Origin: CAYSCX01 sp964429575
GTDB lineage: Bacteria; Desulfobacterota; Binatia; Binatales; Binataceae
Reading direction: 5' to 3'
Assembly (NCBI GenBank): GCA_964429575.1
Contig: CAYSCX010000006.1
Span: forward strand, 70,789-134,788
DNA: 64,000 nt
Each line of letters begins with the position of its first letter. The first letter of the stretch is position 1. The position numbers and the translations under genes are program-made. Under the pieces are notes generated by a model that saw nothing but the letters and a program-made list of their open reading frames with translations, did not search any database and was not told the origin of the DNA. This document shows positions 8,196 to 17,377 of the stretch, one piece after another.

Positions 8196-9050
8196 CTAGC
8201 CGCGCAACGCCTCGGAACCGCCCACGATATCCATCAACTCGCGGGTGATTTGAGCCTGCCGCGCGCGGTTCATTTCGAGCGTCAGCGACTGAATCATTTT
8301 TTGCGCGTTGGTGGTCGCGTTGTCCATCGCGGTCATGCGCGCGCCCTGTTCCGACGCCTCGGCCTCCAGCAGCGCGTGATAAACCGCCATTTCTGTGTAG
8401 GTGCGCAAAACTACCGGCACCAGATCGTCACGGTTGGGTTCGAACAGGTAGTTCGCCGGCTGCTTGTCAGCGGCGTCCGCGGCTTCGATCGGCAAGAGCT
8501 TCTCGTAGGTCGGATGCTGCGTGAGCGCCGAGACGAAGCGACTGTAAACGATACCGATCTCGCTGGCCTCGCCGCTTCGGAAGTCGGAGAGAAGCCGCTG
8601 CGCAATATCGCGCGCGAGTCCGATGGACGCGAGCTTGGGGCGGAAATCCATGCGCTGGCCCGCCAGCGCGATTTGATACCGGCGGTAGTGATCGACCGCC
8701 TTCTTTCCGACCGCGAACAGGCGCGGCTCAATCCCTTGCTCGCGCACGCGCTGGGACACCGCCTGTGCATTGTTCAGAACGTTCGTGTTGTAGCTGCCGC
8801 ATTGGCCGCGATCCGCCGCGACCACCACGATCAACGCGGCACGCCGCGCGCCCTCGGGCGCAGCGATTTGCTGCGATGCGAGTACGGAGTCGGCCACCCG
8901 CGTGAGCGCCTCGCCGTACGGCCGCGCATTCATCAGCGCGTCCTGCGCGCGGCGCAGCCTGGCCGCCGCGACCAGCTTCATCGCGCGCGTAATTTGCTGC
9001 GTCGATTTGGTGGACGCGATCCTGCGCCGGATCGCCTTGAGACTCGCCAT
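8196..9050 (-). CDS. atpG: ATP synthase gamma subunit
   Basis: At 284 residues this is the central rotor shaft of F1. The N-terminal MASLKAIRRRIASTKSTQQI helix and the C-terminal helix with MDNATTNAQKMIQSLTLEMN and ARQAQITRELMDIVGGSEAL are the conserved coiled-coil pair that turns inside the alpha3beta3 ring. The gene lies between atpA and atpD in the operon. Confidence 0.97.
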   Translation of the reverse strand: MASLKAIRRRIASTKSTQQITRAMKLVAAARLRRAQDALMNARPYGEALTRVADSVLASQQIAAPEGARRAALIVVVAADRGQCGSYNTNVLNNAQAVSQRVREQGIEPRLFAVGKKAVDHYRRYQIALAGQRMDFRPKLASIGLARDIAQRLLSDFRSGEASEIGIVYSRFVSALTQHPTYEKLLPIEAADAADKQPANYLFEPNRDDLVPVVLRTYTEMAVYHALLEAEASEQGARMTAMDNATTNAQKMIQSLTLEMNRARQAQITRELMDIVGGSEALRG

Positions 9051-9082
9051 GGTTCAGTCGAATGCTGGTGCCGCGACCACTG

Positions 9083-10627
9083 CTATGCGGCGCGCGCACC
9101 GTCCTGCTTGCGGTGTTCCGCGAGGAACTCCTCGAGATACCTGTCGAGCGCGGCGGTTATCTTGTTGCGTAGTTCATCCGTCAACTCGCGCTTGGTGCGC
9201 ACCTCGTCGAGCAGGTCCGCGTGGCGCACATCCAGATAGTCGTAGAGGCCGCGCTCGAACGGCCTGATCTGCTCGACCGAGAGCTTGTCGAAATAGCCCT
9301 GGTTGCCGGCGAAGATGATCATCACCTGCTTCTCAATCGGAATTGGTGAGTATTGCTCCTGCTTGAGCATTTCCGTGAGCCGTGCGCCGCGGCTGAGCAG
9401 CCGCTGGCTCGACGCGTCCAAGTCCGACGCGAATTGCGCGAATGCCGCCATCTCGCGGTATTGCGCAAGGTCGAGTTTCAGCGTGCCTCCCACTTGGCGC
9501 ATCGCACGAATTGACGCCGAGAATCCCACCCGCGACACCGAAAGTCCGACGTTGACGGCGGGGCGTACGTTCGAGTTGAACAGGTCGGTGTCGAGCATGA
9601 TCTGACCGTCGGTGATCGACCAGACGTTGGTTGGGATGTATGACGCAACGTCGCCTGCCTGCGTCTCGATGATCGGAAGCGCCGTCAGCGAACCGCCACC
9701 CATTTCCTGGTTGAGCTTCGCCGCGCGCTCCAGAAGCCGCGAGTGAAGATAGAAGACGTCGCCCGGGTACGCCTCGCGTCCCGGCGGGCGGCGAAGCAGC
9801 AGCGAGAGTTGCCGGTACGACTGCGCATGCTTGGTGAGATCATCGTAGATGACCAGCGCGTGACGACTAGAGTCGCGGAAGTACTCCGCCATCGTGCATC
9901 CGCTGTACGGCGCGATGAATTGCAGCGGAGCGGATTCCGACGCGGTCGCCGCGATGACGGTGGTGTAGTCCATCGCACCGTAGCGCCGCAGCCTCTCGAC
10001 CAGCTGCGCGACCGTGGAGCGTTTCTGCCCGACCGCGATGTAAAAGCACTGCACATTCTGACCGCGCTGATTGATGATCGTGTCGATCGCAATCGCGGTC
10101 TTCCCGGTCTGCCGGTCTCCGATGATCAGTTCGCGCTGGCCGCGCCCTATCTGCGTGGTTGAGTCGATAACCTTGATACCGGTTTGAAGCGGCTCCTTGA
10201 CGGGCTGGCGGCGAATGATACCGGGCGCCTTTATCTCAATTCGGCGCGTCTGGGTCGATTTGATCGGTCCCTTCTCGTCGATCGGCTGTCCGAGCGCGTT
10301 GACCACGCGGCCCAACAGCGCCTCGCCGACCGGCACCTCGGCGATTCTGCCGGTGCGCTTAACCTCGTCACCCTCGCCAATCGCCTGCGGATCGCCGAAC
10401 AACACCGCGCCGACGTTGTCCTCTTCGAGGTTCAGCACCATCCCGAAGACTTGATGGGGAAATTCGAGCAACTCGCCCTGCGCCGCATTCTGCAATCCGT
10501 AGATGCGCGCGATGCCGTCGCCGCATGAAAGCACGCGTCCGGTTTCGCGCACCGATATGCTGCCCTCGAATCCCTTGATCTCGTTCTTCAGGATTTCGCT
10601 GATTTCGGACGGTCTGATTTCCGCCAT
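9083..10627 (-). CDS. atpA: ATP synthase alpha subunit
   Basis: The non-catalytic nucleotide-binding F1 subunit, 514 residues. The P-loop reads GDRQTGKTAIAIDTIINQ; VGLSVSRVGFSASIRAMRQV and the C-terminal helical domain are conserved. The N-terminus MAEIRPSEISEILKNEIKGF is typical, so the ATG at 10627 is secure. It follows atpH by 18 bases. Confidence 0.98.
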   Translation of the reverse strand: MAEIRPSEISEILKNEIKGFEGSISVRETGRVLSCGDGIARIYGLQNAAQGELLEFPHQVFGMVLNLEEDNVGAVLFGDPQAIGEGDEVKRTGRIAEVPVGEALLGRVVNALGQPIDEKGPIKSTQTRRIEIKAPGIIRRQPVKEPLQTGIKVIDSTTQIGRGQRELIIGDRQTGKTAIAIDTIINQRGQNVQCFYIAVGQKRSTVAQLVERLRRYGAMDYTTVIAATASESAPLQFIAPYSGCTMAEYFRDSSRHALVIYDDLTKHAQSYRQLSLLLRRPPGREAYPGDVFYLHSRLLERAAKLNQEMGGGSLTALPIIETQAGDVASYIPTNVWSITDGQIMLDTDLFNSNVRPAVNVGLSVSRVGFSASIRAMRQVGGTLKLDLAQYREMAAFAQFASDLDASSQRLLSRGARLTEMLKQEQYSPIPIEKQVMIIFAGNQGYFDKLSVEQIRPFERGLYDYLDVRHADLLDEVRTKRELTDELRNKITAALDRYLEEFLAEHRKQDGARAA

Positions 10628-10645
10628 AACCTCGAACTCCGCCGG

Positions 10646-11179
10646 CTAACCCGCAAGCCTGCGCTGCGCCTGTGCGAGTCTGTGCGCGAGACTTCCGTCG
10701 TAGGTCTTTCCTTCCAGCTCCGCGACCACCCCGCCAATCAACGACGTATCGACGTTGACGGTGGGAATAATCTGTTTGCGCGCGATCGACGCCAGTCCCG
10801 CGACGACGCGCTGTATCTGCGCATCGGAGGGCGGCGCCGCGAACGTCAGCGATGCGCGCGCACGCCCCAGCAACTGATCGACCAGGTCCTGGTACGCGTC
10901 CGAAATCGCCGCCATTTCCGAGATGCGTCCGTGACGCGCGACCACTACCGCCAGCGATCGCAATGGGAAGCTCAGTTCAAGCCGCTCCGCGATCTTCGCC
11001 ATCGCCTGCTGGCGCGACTCCAGCGAAAGTTGCGGTGACGCGAGCCGTTCGCGCAACTCCGGCGACTCGACCATCGCAGCGAATTTCTTCAATTCTTCGC
11101 CCCACTGCTCGGCTTGCGACCGCCCGGCAAGCTCGAGCAACGCGCGTGCGTAGCGCCTTGCTACCCGCGTCCCCCTCAT
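10646..11179 (-). CDS. atpH: ATP synthase delta subunit
   Basis: This 177-residue subunit joins the peripheral stalk to the top of F1. The N-terminal part VARRYARALLELAG is the conserved helix, and the C-terminal part IPTVNVDTSLIGGVVAELEG is the diagnostic signature. Its start overlaps the atpF stop by four bases, showing tight translational coupling. Confidence 0.95.
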   Translation of the reverse strand: MRGTRVARRYARALLELAGRSQAEQWGEELKKFAAMVESPELRERLASPQLSLESRQQAMAKIAERLELSFPLRSLAVVVARHGRISEMAAISDAYQDLVDQLLGRARASLTFAAPPSDAQIQRVVAGLASIARKQIIPTVNVDTSLIGGVVAELEGKTYDGSLAHRLAQAQRRLAG

Positions 11180-11754
11180 TGACTGCTCTCCTGTCCGAGG
11201 CGATCGACAAACCCGTCGATGAGCCGCACCTGATCGTATGGCTGGAAGCTTCGTGCGATCAGTTCACGCGCCAGCGCGGCGGAAGTCGCCGCGAGCTGCT
11301 CGCGAAGCCGCCGCTGCGCCGCCTCCGCGAGTGCTGCCGCGGCTTGCTCCGCGTCGGTGCGGATTCGTGCTGCACCTGAGCGCGCACCGTCCGCAATCTG
11401 GCGAACCTGGTGGACGGTTTCAGCATCGAGATCCGCGACGAGCCGTCTCAGTTCCGCATCGAGCGATGCGACGCGCTCACGCGCTTGGGCAGACAGCCGT
11501 TCGGCCTCCGAAAAGGCGCTCTGCGCGCGCCCGATCGTATCGCGAATCGCACCGGCCTGATCGCGAATGAAGCTCGCGACCAGCGGCCGCGCGAAATAGA
11601 TCACTAAGCCTACGAAGATGGTGAAATTGATCGCGAAGAACGCCAGGCTCGACCAATCGACGCCGTGATGCTCGCCGTCGGCGCCCGACGCCCACGCGTT
11701 CGCGCACCAAAGCGCGACGACCGCCGCCGCCGTTATGACCGACCGTAGTCTCAC
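11176..11754 (-). CDS. atpF: ATP synthase b subunit
   Basis: A 192-residue peripheral-stalk subunit. It begins with a signal-like stretch (MRLRSVITAAAVVALWCANA), then has the membrane anchor LAFFAINFTIFVGLVIYFA and a long charged coiled coil (residues ~70-170). The extra N-terminal hydrophobic segment before the anchor is also seen in other bacteria with split atp operons. It pairs with the second b-type gene just upstream, consistent with a b/b' heterodimer. Confidence 0.93.
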   Translation of the reverse strand: MRLRSVITAAAVVALWCANAWASGADGEHHGVDWSSLAFFAINFTIFVGLVIYFARPLVASFIRDQAGAIRDTIGRAQSAFSEAERLSAQARERVASLDAELRRLVADLDAETVHQVRQIADGARSGAARIRTDAEQAAAALAEAAQRRLREQLAATSAALARELIARSFQPYDQVRLIDGFVDRLGQESSQ

Positions 11755-11766
11755 CTGTCAGATGCT

Positions 11767-12219
11767 TCAGCTCGAACCGCGGCCCACATCGAGCCGGCGC
11801 CCGAGCACGCGCTCAGCCAGTTCAGCGGCAAGCGAACGGCCCGTGCGTTCCAGTTCGCCCTGTGCCGCCCTAAGCTCATCTTCTACTGTGGCCCTCGCCC
11901 GTTCGAGCAACTCGTGCGCCTCCGCCTTGGCCTTCTCCACGATTTCGGCGGCTTCGCCCTCGACGCGCCGGCGCTCTGCATCGCGCTTTGCGAGCGCCTC
12001 CCGGCGCACCTGCGCGAGCCTGCGCTCGCGCTCCTCGTCGGCCGCCCTGGCCTCCTTCAGTAGTTGCTCGGTGCGGGCACCCAGATCCTTGAGCCTGCGT
12101 TCGCGCTCGGAAAGCAGGTTGAGGAATGGGCGGAAAAACAGTCGGCTGAATATAAACCAGAAAATGAGAAACGAAACAATCAGCGCAAAGAAGGTTCCCC
12201 AGTTGGGCGGAATGTGCAT
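11767..12219 (-). CDS. atpF': ATP synthase b' subunit
   Basis: A second b-type stalk subunit of 150 residues: the membrane anchor NWGTFFALIVSFLIFWFIF is followed by a highly charged coiled coil (ERERRLKDLGARTEQLL). It is the first atp gene of this operon; neither atpB (a) nor atpE (c) is present in the window, so the complex must be encoded in at least two places. The 85-base gap behind bactofilin could hold a promoter. Confidence 0.92.
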   Translation of the reverse strand: MHIPPNWGTFFALIVSFLIFWFIFSRLFFRPFLNLLSERERRLKDLGARTEQLLKEARAADEERERRLAQVRREALAKRDAERRRVEGEAAEIVEKAKAEAHELLERARATVEDELRAAQGELERTGRSLAAELAERVLGRRLDVGRGSS

Positions 12220-12304
12220 TTTACGGCCTCTCCCCCAAGGGGTTTAACACAAGCCGAAGCGTCGTGGGAGATGCGGACGAACGTGCTCTGCGCGCGCTAA
12301 ACCA

Positions 12305-12841
12305 TCAGGCTTGCTTATGCACCGCCGCCTGCGCGAGCCGCTCCTCCTTGGGGAAAACCGTTATCTTGCTGTCGTGCGCGCTCTCGGGCTGCATCGAGCA
12401 GTGACCCTCGAACAGCGCGCCCTCGTGAATCACCAGCACCGGTGCGGCGAGGTTGCCGAGCACCCGCGCCGCCGGACGAATCTCGATGCGTTGCGATGCG
12501 GAGATGTCGCCGCTCACCTTGCCAGCGACGGTCACCGATGCCGCCTTGATCTGCGCGGTCACCACCGCGGTCTCACCGATCGTGAGGTTGTCCTTCGCGT
12601 TGATTTCGCCGTCGACCTGTCCGTCGATGCGAGCGGGGCCGTCGAACGAAATCTTTCCGTTGATCTTCGAGCCCTTGTCGAGATAGGCGCGCCCCTCGGG
12701 GCTCGCGGCGGGCGCCAGCGGCCGCGTCACCGGCGCTCGTTCGTTGTTGCCCATCTCAACCGGGCCACCGGGACGGGTCGGCGCGCCGATCACTTGTTCA
12801 GGCTTGTTCACCTTCTCCGTTTCCTTGCCGAAAAGCGCCAT
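12305..12841 (-). CDS. Bactofilin (polymer-forming cytoskeletal protein)
   Basis: Residues ~55-155 form the right-handed beta-helix repeat of bactofilins: KINGKISFDGPARIDGQVDG, then INAKDNLTIGETAVVTAQI and successive six-residue turns. Family members self-assemble into filaments at the membrane and steer cell shape or polar assembly. The disordered, Pro-rich N-terminus (residues 1-50) is also typical. ATG 12841 follows GGGAGGAAT. It heads the same leftward gene string as the atp operon, so co-transcription is possible. Confidence 0.9.
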   Translation of the reverse strand: MALFGKETEKVNKPEQVIGAPTRPGGPVEMGNNERAPVTRPLAPAASPEGRAYLDKGSKINGKISFDGPARIDGQVDGEINAKDNLTIGETAVVTAQIKAASVTVAGKVSGDISASQRIEIRPAARVLGNLAAPVLVIHEGALFEGHCSMQPESAHDSKITVFPKEERLAQAAVHKQA

Positions 12842-13187
12842 GCCGATTCCTCCCTGCGAACTCCACGGAACCTGCGAATCGAGTCTCGTTCGAGTTTAGG
12901 TCTCGCTTCCAGTCAATGCAATTGCGAGTGTCAAATTAGAGCCGCGTGGTGTCGATTACCGCTTCCCAGCTTGGACGATCATCGCATCGCGAAATTCACT
13001 GAAACATCGCGAACGCGCGTAGCATCGCTCCCTGTCGCACACTTCGCTTCGATTCGGCTTTAACGAGTTGGCATGCGAGGTGTGCGTTTGTAGCATGAAG
13101 CAGGACACCGCCGGTTAGGCAGCGCGTAACCGCTGCGGCGCCTTGGTCAGTTTTTGCACGCGCCAATCGCAGAAGGAGAAAACCGCT
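12842..13187. other. Divergent intergenic region
   Basis: This 346-base stretch separates the leftward bactofilin/atp string from the rightward PPOX gene and must hold both promoters. A TTGACA (minus strand, ~12935) is present, but no convincing -10 partner at normal spacing was found. No hidden gene was seen. Confidence 0.4.
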
Positions 13188-13589
13188 ATGGCGTCGATTC
13201 CGGACAAGTTTCAGGATCTGTTCGCCCCCGACAAGAAGTCGTTCGCGTTCATCGCGACCGTGATGCCCGACGGGTCGCCGCAGGTGACGCCGGTTTGGTT
13301 CGACTACGTTGGCGGGAAGATTCGCGTCAACACTGCACGCGGCCGCGTCAAGGCGAAAAACATGGCTGAGGGCAAGCGCGTCGCGTTGGCGATCCTGGAT
13401 CCGGAAAATCCCTATCGGTACATCCAGGTTCGCGGGCCTGTCGTGCGGGTCACCGAAAAAGACGCGGACGCGCACATCGACTCGCTAGCGAAGAAATACA
13501 TGGGCCGCGATCGCTACCCGTTTCATCAGCCCGGCGTGGTGCGCGTGATCTACGAAATTGAACCGGCATCCGTGCAGGTAATGGGCTAG
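13188..13589 (+). CDS. PPOX-class, possibly F420-dependent, oxidoreductase
   Basis: A 133-residue split-barrel flavin/deazaflavin-binding protein. SFAFIATVMPDGSPQVTPVW is the first strand pair and GRVKAKNMAEGKRVALAILD the cofactor-binding region; NPYRYIQVRGPV completes the barrel. The pattern is that of the F420-dependent TIGR03618-type proteins, whose substrates are usually unknown. The start at 13188 is fixed by AGAAGGAG at 13171-13178; the frame runs further upstream without a ribosome site. It stands alone before miaB. Confidence 0.85.
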   Translation: MASIPDKFQDLFAPDKKSFAFIATVMPDGSPQVTPVWFDYVGGKIRVNTARGRVKAKNMAEGKRVALAILDPENPYRYIQVRGPVVRVTEKDADAHIDSLAKKYMGRDRYPFHQPGVVRVIYEIEPASVQVMG

Positions 13590-13659
13590 CGTCGAACCGC
13601 GCGGGAGTGCGCGCGTTGTGCCGCAGTTGCACGATGACCTAAGATCATTCGCCGCACCG

Positions 13660-14979
13660 ATGAATGCCGAGAACGCAAGCGCGCCCAAGGTCTATCTCGA
13701 GACCTACGGCTGCCAGATGAATATCGCAGACAGTGAAACCGTGCGCGCGATCCTGCGCCGCGCCGGGTATGCGGCGGCCGAACGGCCCGAAGACGCCGAC
13801 GCGATCCTCATCAACACGTGCGCGATTCGTGAGCGCGCCGAGGAGCGCGTGCTCGGGCGGCTCGGCGATCTCGCACGCCTGAAGCATCGGCGTCCCGAAG
13901 TGAAGCTGGGATTGCTCGGATGCATGGCGCAGCACAATCGCGCCGCACTGATCGAGCAGGCTCCCTACCTCGACATTGTCGCCGGCCCCGACTCATATCG
14001 GCGGTTGCCGGAAATGCTCGGCCGCGCGGGCTTCGACCCCGCAGTGGACGTCCGCCTGGACCGCGACGAAACCTACGCTGACATCGCGCCCGACCACTCG
14101 GGCAGCGTGCGCGCGTACGTTACCGTGATGCGCGGATGCGACAAGTTCTGCGCTTTCTGCGTCGTGCCGTACGTGCGCGGACGCGAGCGATCACTCGCGC
14201 CCACCGATATCATTGCGCAAGTGCGCGAGCTGGCCGGTCGCGGCGTCAAGGAAGTCGTCCTGCTCGGCCAGACCGTCAACGCCTACCGCTTCGGCGGGAT
14301 AGGCTTCGGCGCGCTGCTTCAATCGGTTGGGCGCATCGACGGCATCGAGCGCATCCGTTTCACCTCGCCGCATCCCGCCGACATGACGCAGGATGTGATC
14401 GATGCGGTGGCATCAGAGCCCAAGGTGCAGCCGTACCTGCATCTACCCGTGCAATCAGGCTCCGACCGCGTGCTCCATGCGATGGATCGCGGTTACACCG
14501 TCGCCGAATATCTCGATCTCGTCGCGAGGGTTCGGCGTGCGATCCCCTGTCTCGCGCTATCGACCGACATCATCGTCGGATTTCACGGCGAGGGCGAAAG
14601 CGATTTCGAGGCGACGCTCGAATTGATGCGCACGGTCGGCTACGACTCGGCGTTCACGTTCAAATACTCGCTTCGCGAGCACACCCGCGCCTTCAAGCTC
14701 GGCGATACGGTGGACGACGATGCGAAGGCGCGGCGCTTGGCGGCGGTGATTGCGCTTCAGGAGCGCATGTCACTCGAGTGCAACCGCGCGCTGATCGGGC
14801 AGCGTTTCCCGGTGCTCGTCGAGGGCTCCGCGCGGCGCGGCGAGCGAATGCTCGCGGGCAAGACGCCGCAGTTCAAGACCGCGGTGTTCCCTGCTGCACC
14901 CGGAATCATCGTCGGCGACACTGCCCTGGTGCGCGTGGAATCCGCGACCGCCCACTCGCTCAGCTGCTCACTCACCTGA
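13660..14979 (+). CDS. miaB: tRNA-2-methylthio-N6-dimethylallyladenosine synthase
   Basis: This radical-SAM methylthiotransferase adds a methylthio group to i6A37 of tRNAs. The N-terminal UPF0004 domain holds three cysteines (YGCQMN, NTCAIRE, LGCMAQ) for one [4Fe-4S] cluster; the radical-SAM motif is CDKFCAFC; a C-terminal TRAM domain ends the protein. ATG 13660 gives 439 residues, the usual size; a GTG at 13618 would add 14. Its last 8 bases overlap the convergent lipoprotein gene. Confidence 0.95.
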   Translation: MNAENASAPKVYLETYGCQMNIADSETVRAILRRAGYAAAERPEDADAILINTCAIRERAEERVLGRLGDLARLKHRRPEVKLGLLGCMAQHNRAALIEQAPYLDIVAGPDSYRRLPEMLGRAGFDPAVDVRLDRDETYADIAPDHSGSVRAYVTVMRGCDKFCAFCVVPYVRGRERSLAPTDIIAQVRELAGRGVKEVVLLGQTVNAYRFGGIGFGALLQSVGRIDGIERIRFTSPHPADMTQDVIDAVASEPKVQPYLHLPVQSGSDRVLHAMDRGYTVAEYLDLVARVRRAIPCLALSTDIIVGFHGEGESDFEATLELMRTVGYDSAFTFKYSLREHTRAFKLGDTVDDDAKARRLAAVIALQERMSLECNRALIGQRFPVLVEGSARRGERMLAGKTPQFKTAVFPAAPGIIVGDTALVRVESATAHSLSCSLT

Positions 14980-16090
14980 CGTACACAGGGTTCGAATATA
15001 TCCACGGCAGCCCCGACCGGTACGCCTCGACGCGATAGGCTCCGGGAACGCTCGGCGCGAATTCTATCTGAGTCGCATTTTCCACCGACGCTACCTCGAC
15101 GCCATTGGCGAGCATTACGATTCGTTCTGCCGCATCATGCAATTCGGCGCGCAGCGCAACGCCCGGAGCAAGGTCCACTTCCTCACCCATCATCGCGCGC
15201 TCTTGTGCGCGCTGCGCATAGAAACCGAAGTTGGGCACGTAGCCCAGGATGTCGAAGCTGACATATGAATGTCCGCGCTTGAGAGCTTCGACCACCGGGC
15301 CGATTTGCCGCTCGCGCGCCAGAACATGAGTCGTGAATACAAGCATTCGCTGAGCCGGAGTGCCGACTTTCGCGCCAAGCACGCTCATCTCGCGCGCGGC
15401 GCCCATTCCCGCAAGCAGCGTCACGTGAGCGCCGGCAGCCATGCGATCGTACGCGGAAATGTCGGGGACCGGCCGCACGTCAAATCTCTTGAAGAATCGG
15501 TCGGCGCCAAGGAACAGCGCGCTCACGTATCGCGACGATTCGCTTCGTTCGCTCCACTGCGCACCGAGGTTGTAGACCTCCATCGCGTCGGCGAGCGCGT
15601 AGTCGGCCGCCGACTCGAATCGCGATGCGCCCGCAACCCCCGCTATACCGCCCTGGTCGCGAATCGCAGCGATTAGGTCCGTAGTGCCGAGCTTCGGAGC
15701 GATCGGCGCGGTGAGGTTGAACCCCAACACTTCGCCACCGCCCGAGCCCGCCGCGAAGGAGGCACCTGCGATGAACAGGATTTGGTTGGTGAACCCGCTT
15801 GCGCCATAGTCCGCGTTGGAGTCGGCCCGGTCGGCGACAAACATGAAATCGATCTGCGACTTGAGCGCCAGATCCGCTGCCTCGACCTCGCTGATTCCGC
15901 TCGCGCGCAGGCGGAAATCCACGACACCGCGATAATCGCGCAGACCCGGAATTCCGCGCGCCGGCATGATGAATCGCGCAGGTGGAAGTTGTGTGCTCGG
16001 CAGCGGCGCGGCGCACCCGGCCACAAGGGCAGCAGCGGCAATCGCCAGCGCCAGCACCCATCGCGTCGTGCGCACCGCAGCAAGCGTCAT
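14972..16090 (-). CDS. Lipoprotein with degenerate PHP-like domain
   Basis: The N-terminus WVLALAIAAAALVAGCAAP is a lipobox signal, so the 372-residue protein is probably lipid-anchored. The body follows the PHP phosphoesterase layout (DYRGVVDFRLRASG, then AALKSQ-type helix, DFMFVADRAD, GGEVLGF, ADAMEVYNL), but the metal-binding HxH of true PHP enzymes reads D-F-R here, and later histidines are also missing. It is therefore probably not an active phosphoesterase; a binding or structural role is inferred. It shares a stop/start junction with the upstream SDR gene, indicating one transcript. Confidence 0.6.
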   Translation of the reverse strand: MTLAAVRTTRWVLALAIAAAALVAGCAAPLPSTQLPPARFIMPARGIPGLRDYRGVVDFRLRASGISEVEAADLALKSQIDFMFVADRADSNADYGASGFTNQILFIAGASFAAGSGGGEVLGFNLTAPIAPKLGTTDLIAAIRDQGGIAGVAGASRFESAADYALADAMEVYNLGAQWSERSESSRYVSALFLGADRFFKRFDVRPVPDISAYDRMAAGAHVTLLAGMGAAREMSVLGAKVGTPAQRMLVFTTHVLARERQIGPVVEALKRGHSYVSFDILGYVPNFGFYAQRAQERAMMGEEVDLAPGVALRAELHDAAERIVMLANGVEVASVENATQIEFAPSVPGAYRVEAYRSGLPWIYSNPVYVR

Positions 16091-16875
16091 TAGATGAGCG
16101 AGCGTCCCTGGGCGCCATCAACCGGGATGCAAGCGCCGGTGATCCAGCTCGCGCGCGGCGATGCGAGCATCACCGCCGCGTACGCGACCTCCTCGGGACG
16201 ACCCAGACGTCCGGCGGGGAGCTCGTGACTGACGAAGTCGCGCTCGAACGCGGGATTCTCCTTGAAACGGCGTTCCCAACTGCCGCCCGGATATAGGATC
16301 GAGCCCGGCGCGATCGAATTGACCCGGATGTTCTTCGGTGCAAGCTCGCGCGCGAGCATCTTGGTCGCCGAGATCATCGCGGCCTTCGACGCGTTGTACG
16401 TCAGCAGGCCGCCCGCCTCGCGTCCCCAAATCGAGGCAATATTGATGATCGATCCGCCGCCGCGCTTTTCCATGTGCGGTGCGCACAGCCGCGCCAAGCG
16501 CACTGCTGCGAAGGTGTTCAGTTCGAACATCGCGCGCCATTCGTCGTCACTGGTCTCCGCGAGTCCGCCCGGCTTCGCCGCACCGGCATTGTTGACAAGG
16601 ATGTCGATGCCGCCGTGCTCATGCACGACTGCGTCGACGAATCGATCCATGTCCGATGGGTTCGTTACGTCACCGACGAATCCTCCGCCTCCTCTCGCGC
16701 CGTGGCTGGTGGTGATGCCGTGAGTTACTCCGCCAACCGCCATCACCGCCTGCGCCGTTCTCGCGCAGATCATCACCGTCGCCCCTTCCTCGGCGAGCGC
16801 TTCGGCCATCGCGCGGCCGAGCCCGCGGCTTGCGCCGGTCACCAACGCGACTTTCCCTTTTAGTCCGAGATCCAT
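16090..16875 (-). CDS. SDR-family oxidoreductase
   Basis: A 261-residue short-chain dehydrogenase. The NAD(P) motif TGASRGLGRAMAEALAEEG, the NNAG motif (DILVNNAGAAKP) and the catalytic set S (IINIASIWGRE), Y-x3-K (YNASKAAM) are all present, as in 3-oxoacyl-ACP reductase-like enzymes. Substrate is not deducible. It is translationally coupled with the lipoprotein gene downstream, a pairing with no obvious pathway. Confidence 0.92.
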   Translation of the reverse strand: MDLGLKGKVALVTGASRGLGRAMAEALAEEGATVMICARTAQAVMAVGGVTHGITTSHGARGGGGFVGDVTNPSDMDRFVDAVVHEHGGIDILVNNAGAAKPGGLAETSDDEWRAMFELNTFAAVRLARLCAPHMEKRGGGSIINIASIWGREAGGLLTYNASKAAMISATKMLARELAPKNIRVNSIAPGSILYPGGSWERRFKENPAFERDFVSHELPAGRLGRPEEVAYAAVMLASPRASWITGACIPVDGAQGRSLI

Positions 16876-17067
16876 TTGCAGCTCCTGGACTCGTTCGCCG
16901 AGTCAATGATCGGTCGTGCGGCCAGATCGCAGACTTATCATTATCAGAGCGCGATTCGACGCTTGAAGAAGAGACCGCGCACGCGCGCTCGTTGAAGACC
17001 GCGTAGTTGACTCTGTCGGAATGCGGCCCTAAGCTCACTGAGCCGAAGGGTGGACTGACACAAAACG

Positions 17068-17265
17068 ATGGAAATCAGGGTCGAAGGCTCCTTGGATCAG
17101 GCGATGCGCGTGCTCAAGCGCAAGCTCGCCAAAGAAGGCGTGTTCAAGGAGATGAAGAAGCGGGCGTATTACGAAAAGCCCAGTGTCCGCCGCAAGCGCA
17201 AACGCTCCGAGGCACAGCGCCGCCGCCGCAAAGAGCAGCGCCGCCGCAGAGCGTCGTCGCTCTAG
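17068..17265 (+). CDS. rpsU: 30S ribosomal protein S21
   Basis: A 65-residue, strongly basic protein starting MEIRVEGSLDQAMRVLKRKL with the YYEKPSVRRKRKRSEA segment, characteristic of S21, which helps the ribosome in initiation. It stands alone with its own upstream region. Confidence 0.95.
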   Translation: MEIRVEGSLDQAMRVLKRKLAKEGVFKEMKKRAYYEKPSVRRKRKRSEAQRRRRKEQRRRRASSL

Positions 17266-17377
17266 CTCCTGCTCGAAATAGGCCTTTGAATCTCGCCCGA
17301 CCCGCGGCAGTGCGGGCGTGGTTGCAGAACCGCACTTTGCAGCCGCGAGTGAGCTTGCAAGATCTCGCGAGTCTCTG

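Noticed and set aside
6596..8248. 550-codon open frame on the plus strand
   Set aside because: It is the complete antisense of atpD; its His/Arg-rich composition is a high-GC shadow.
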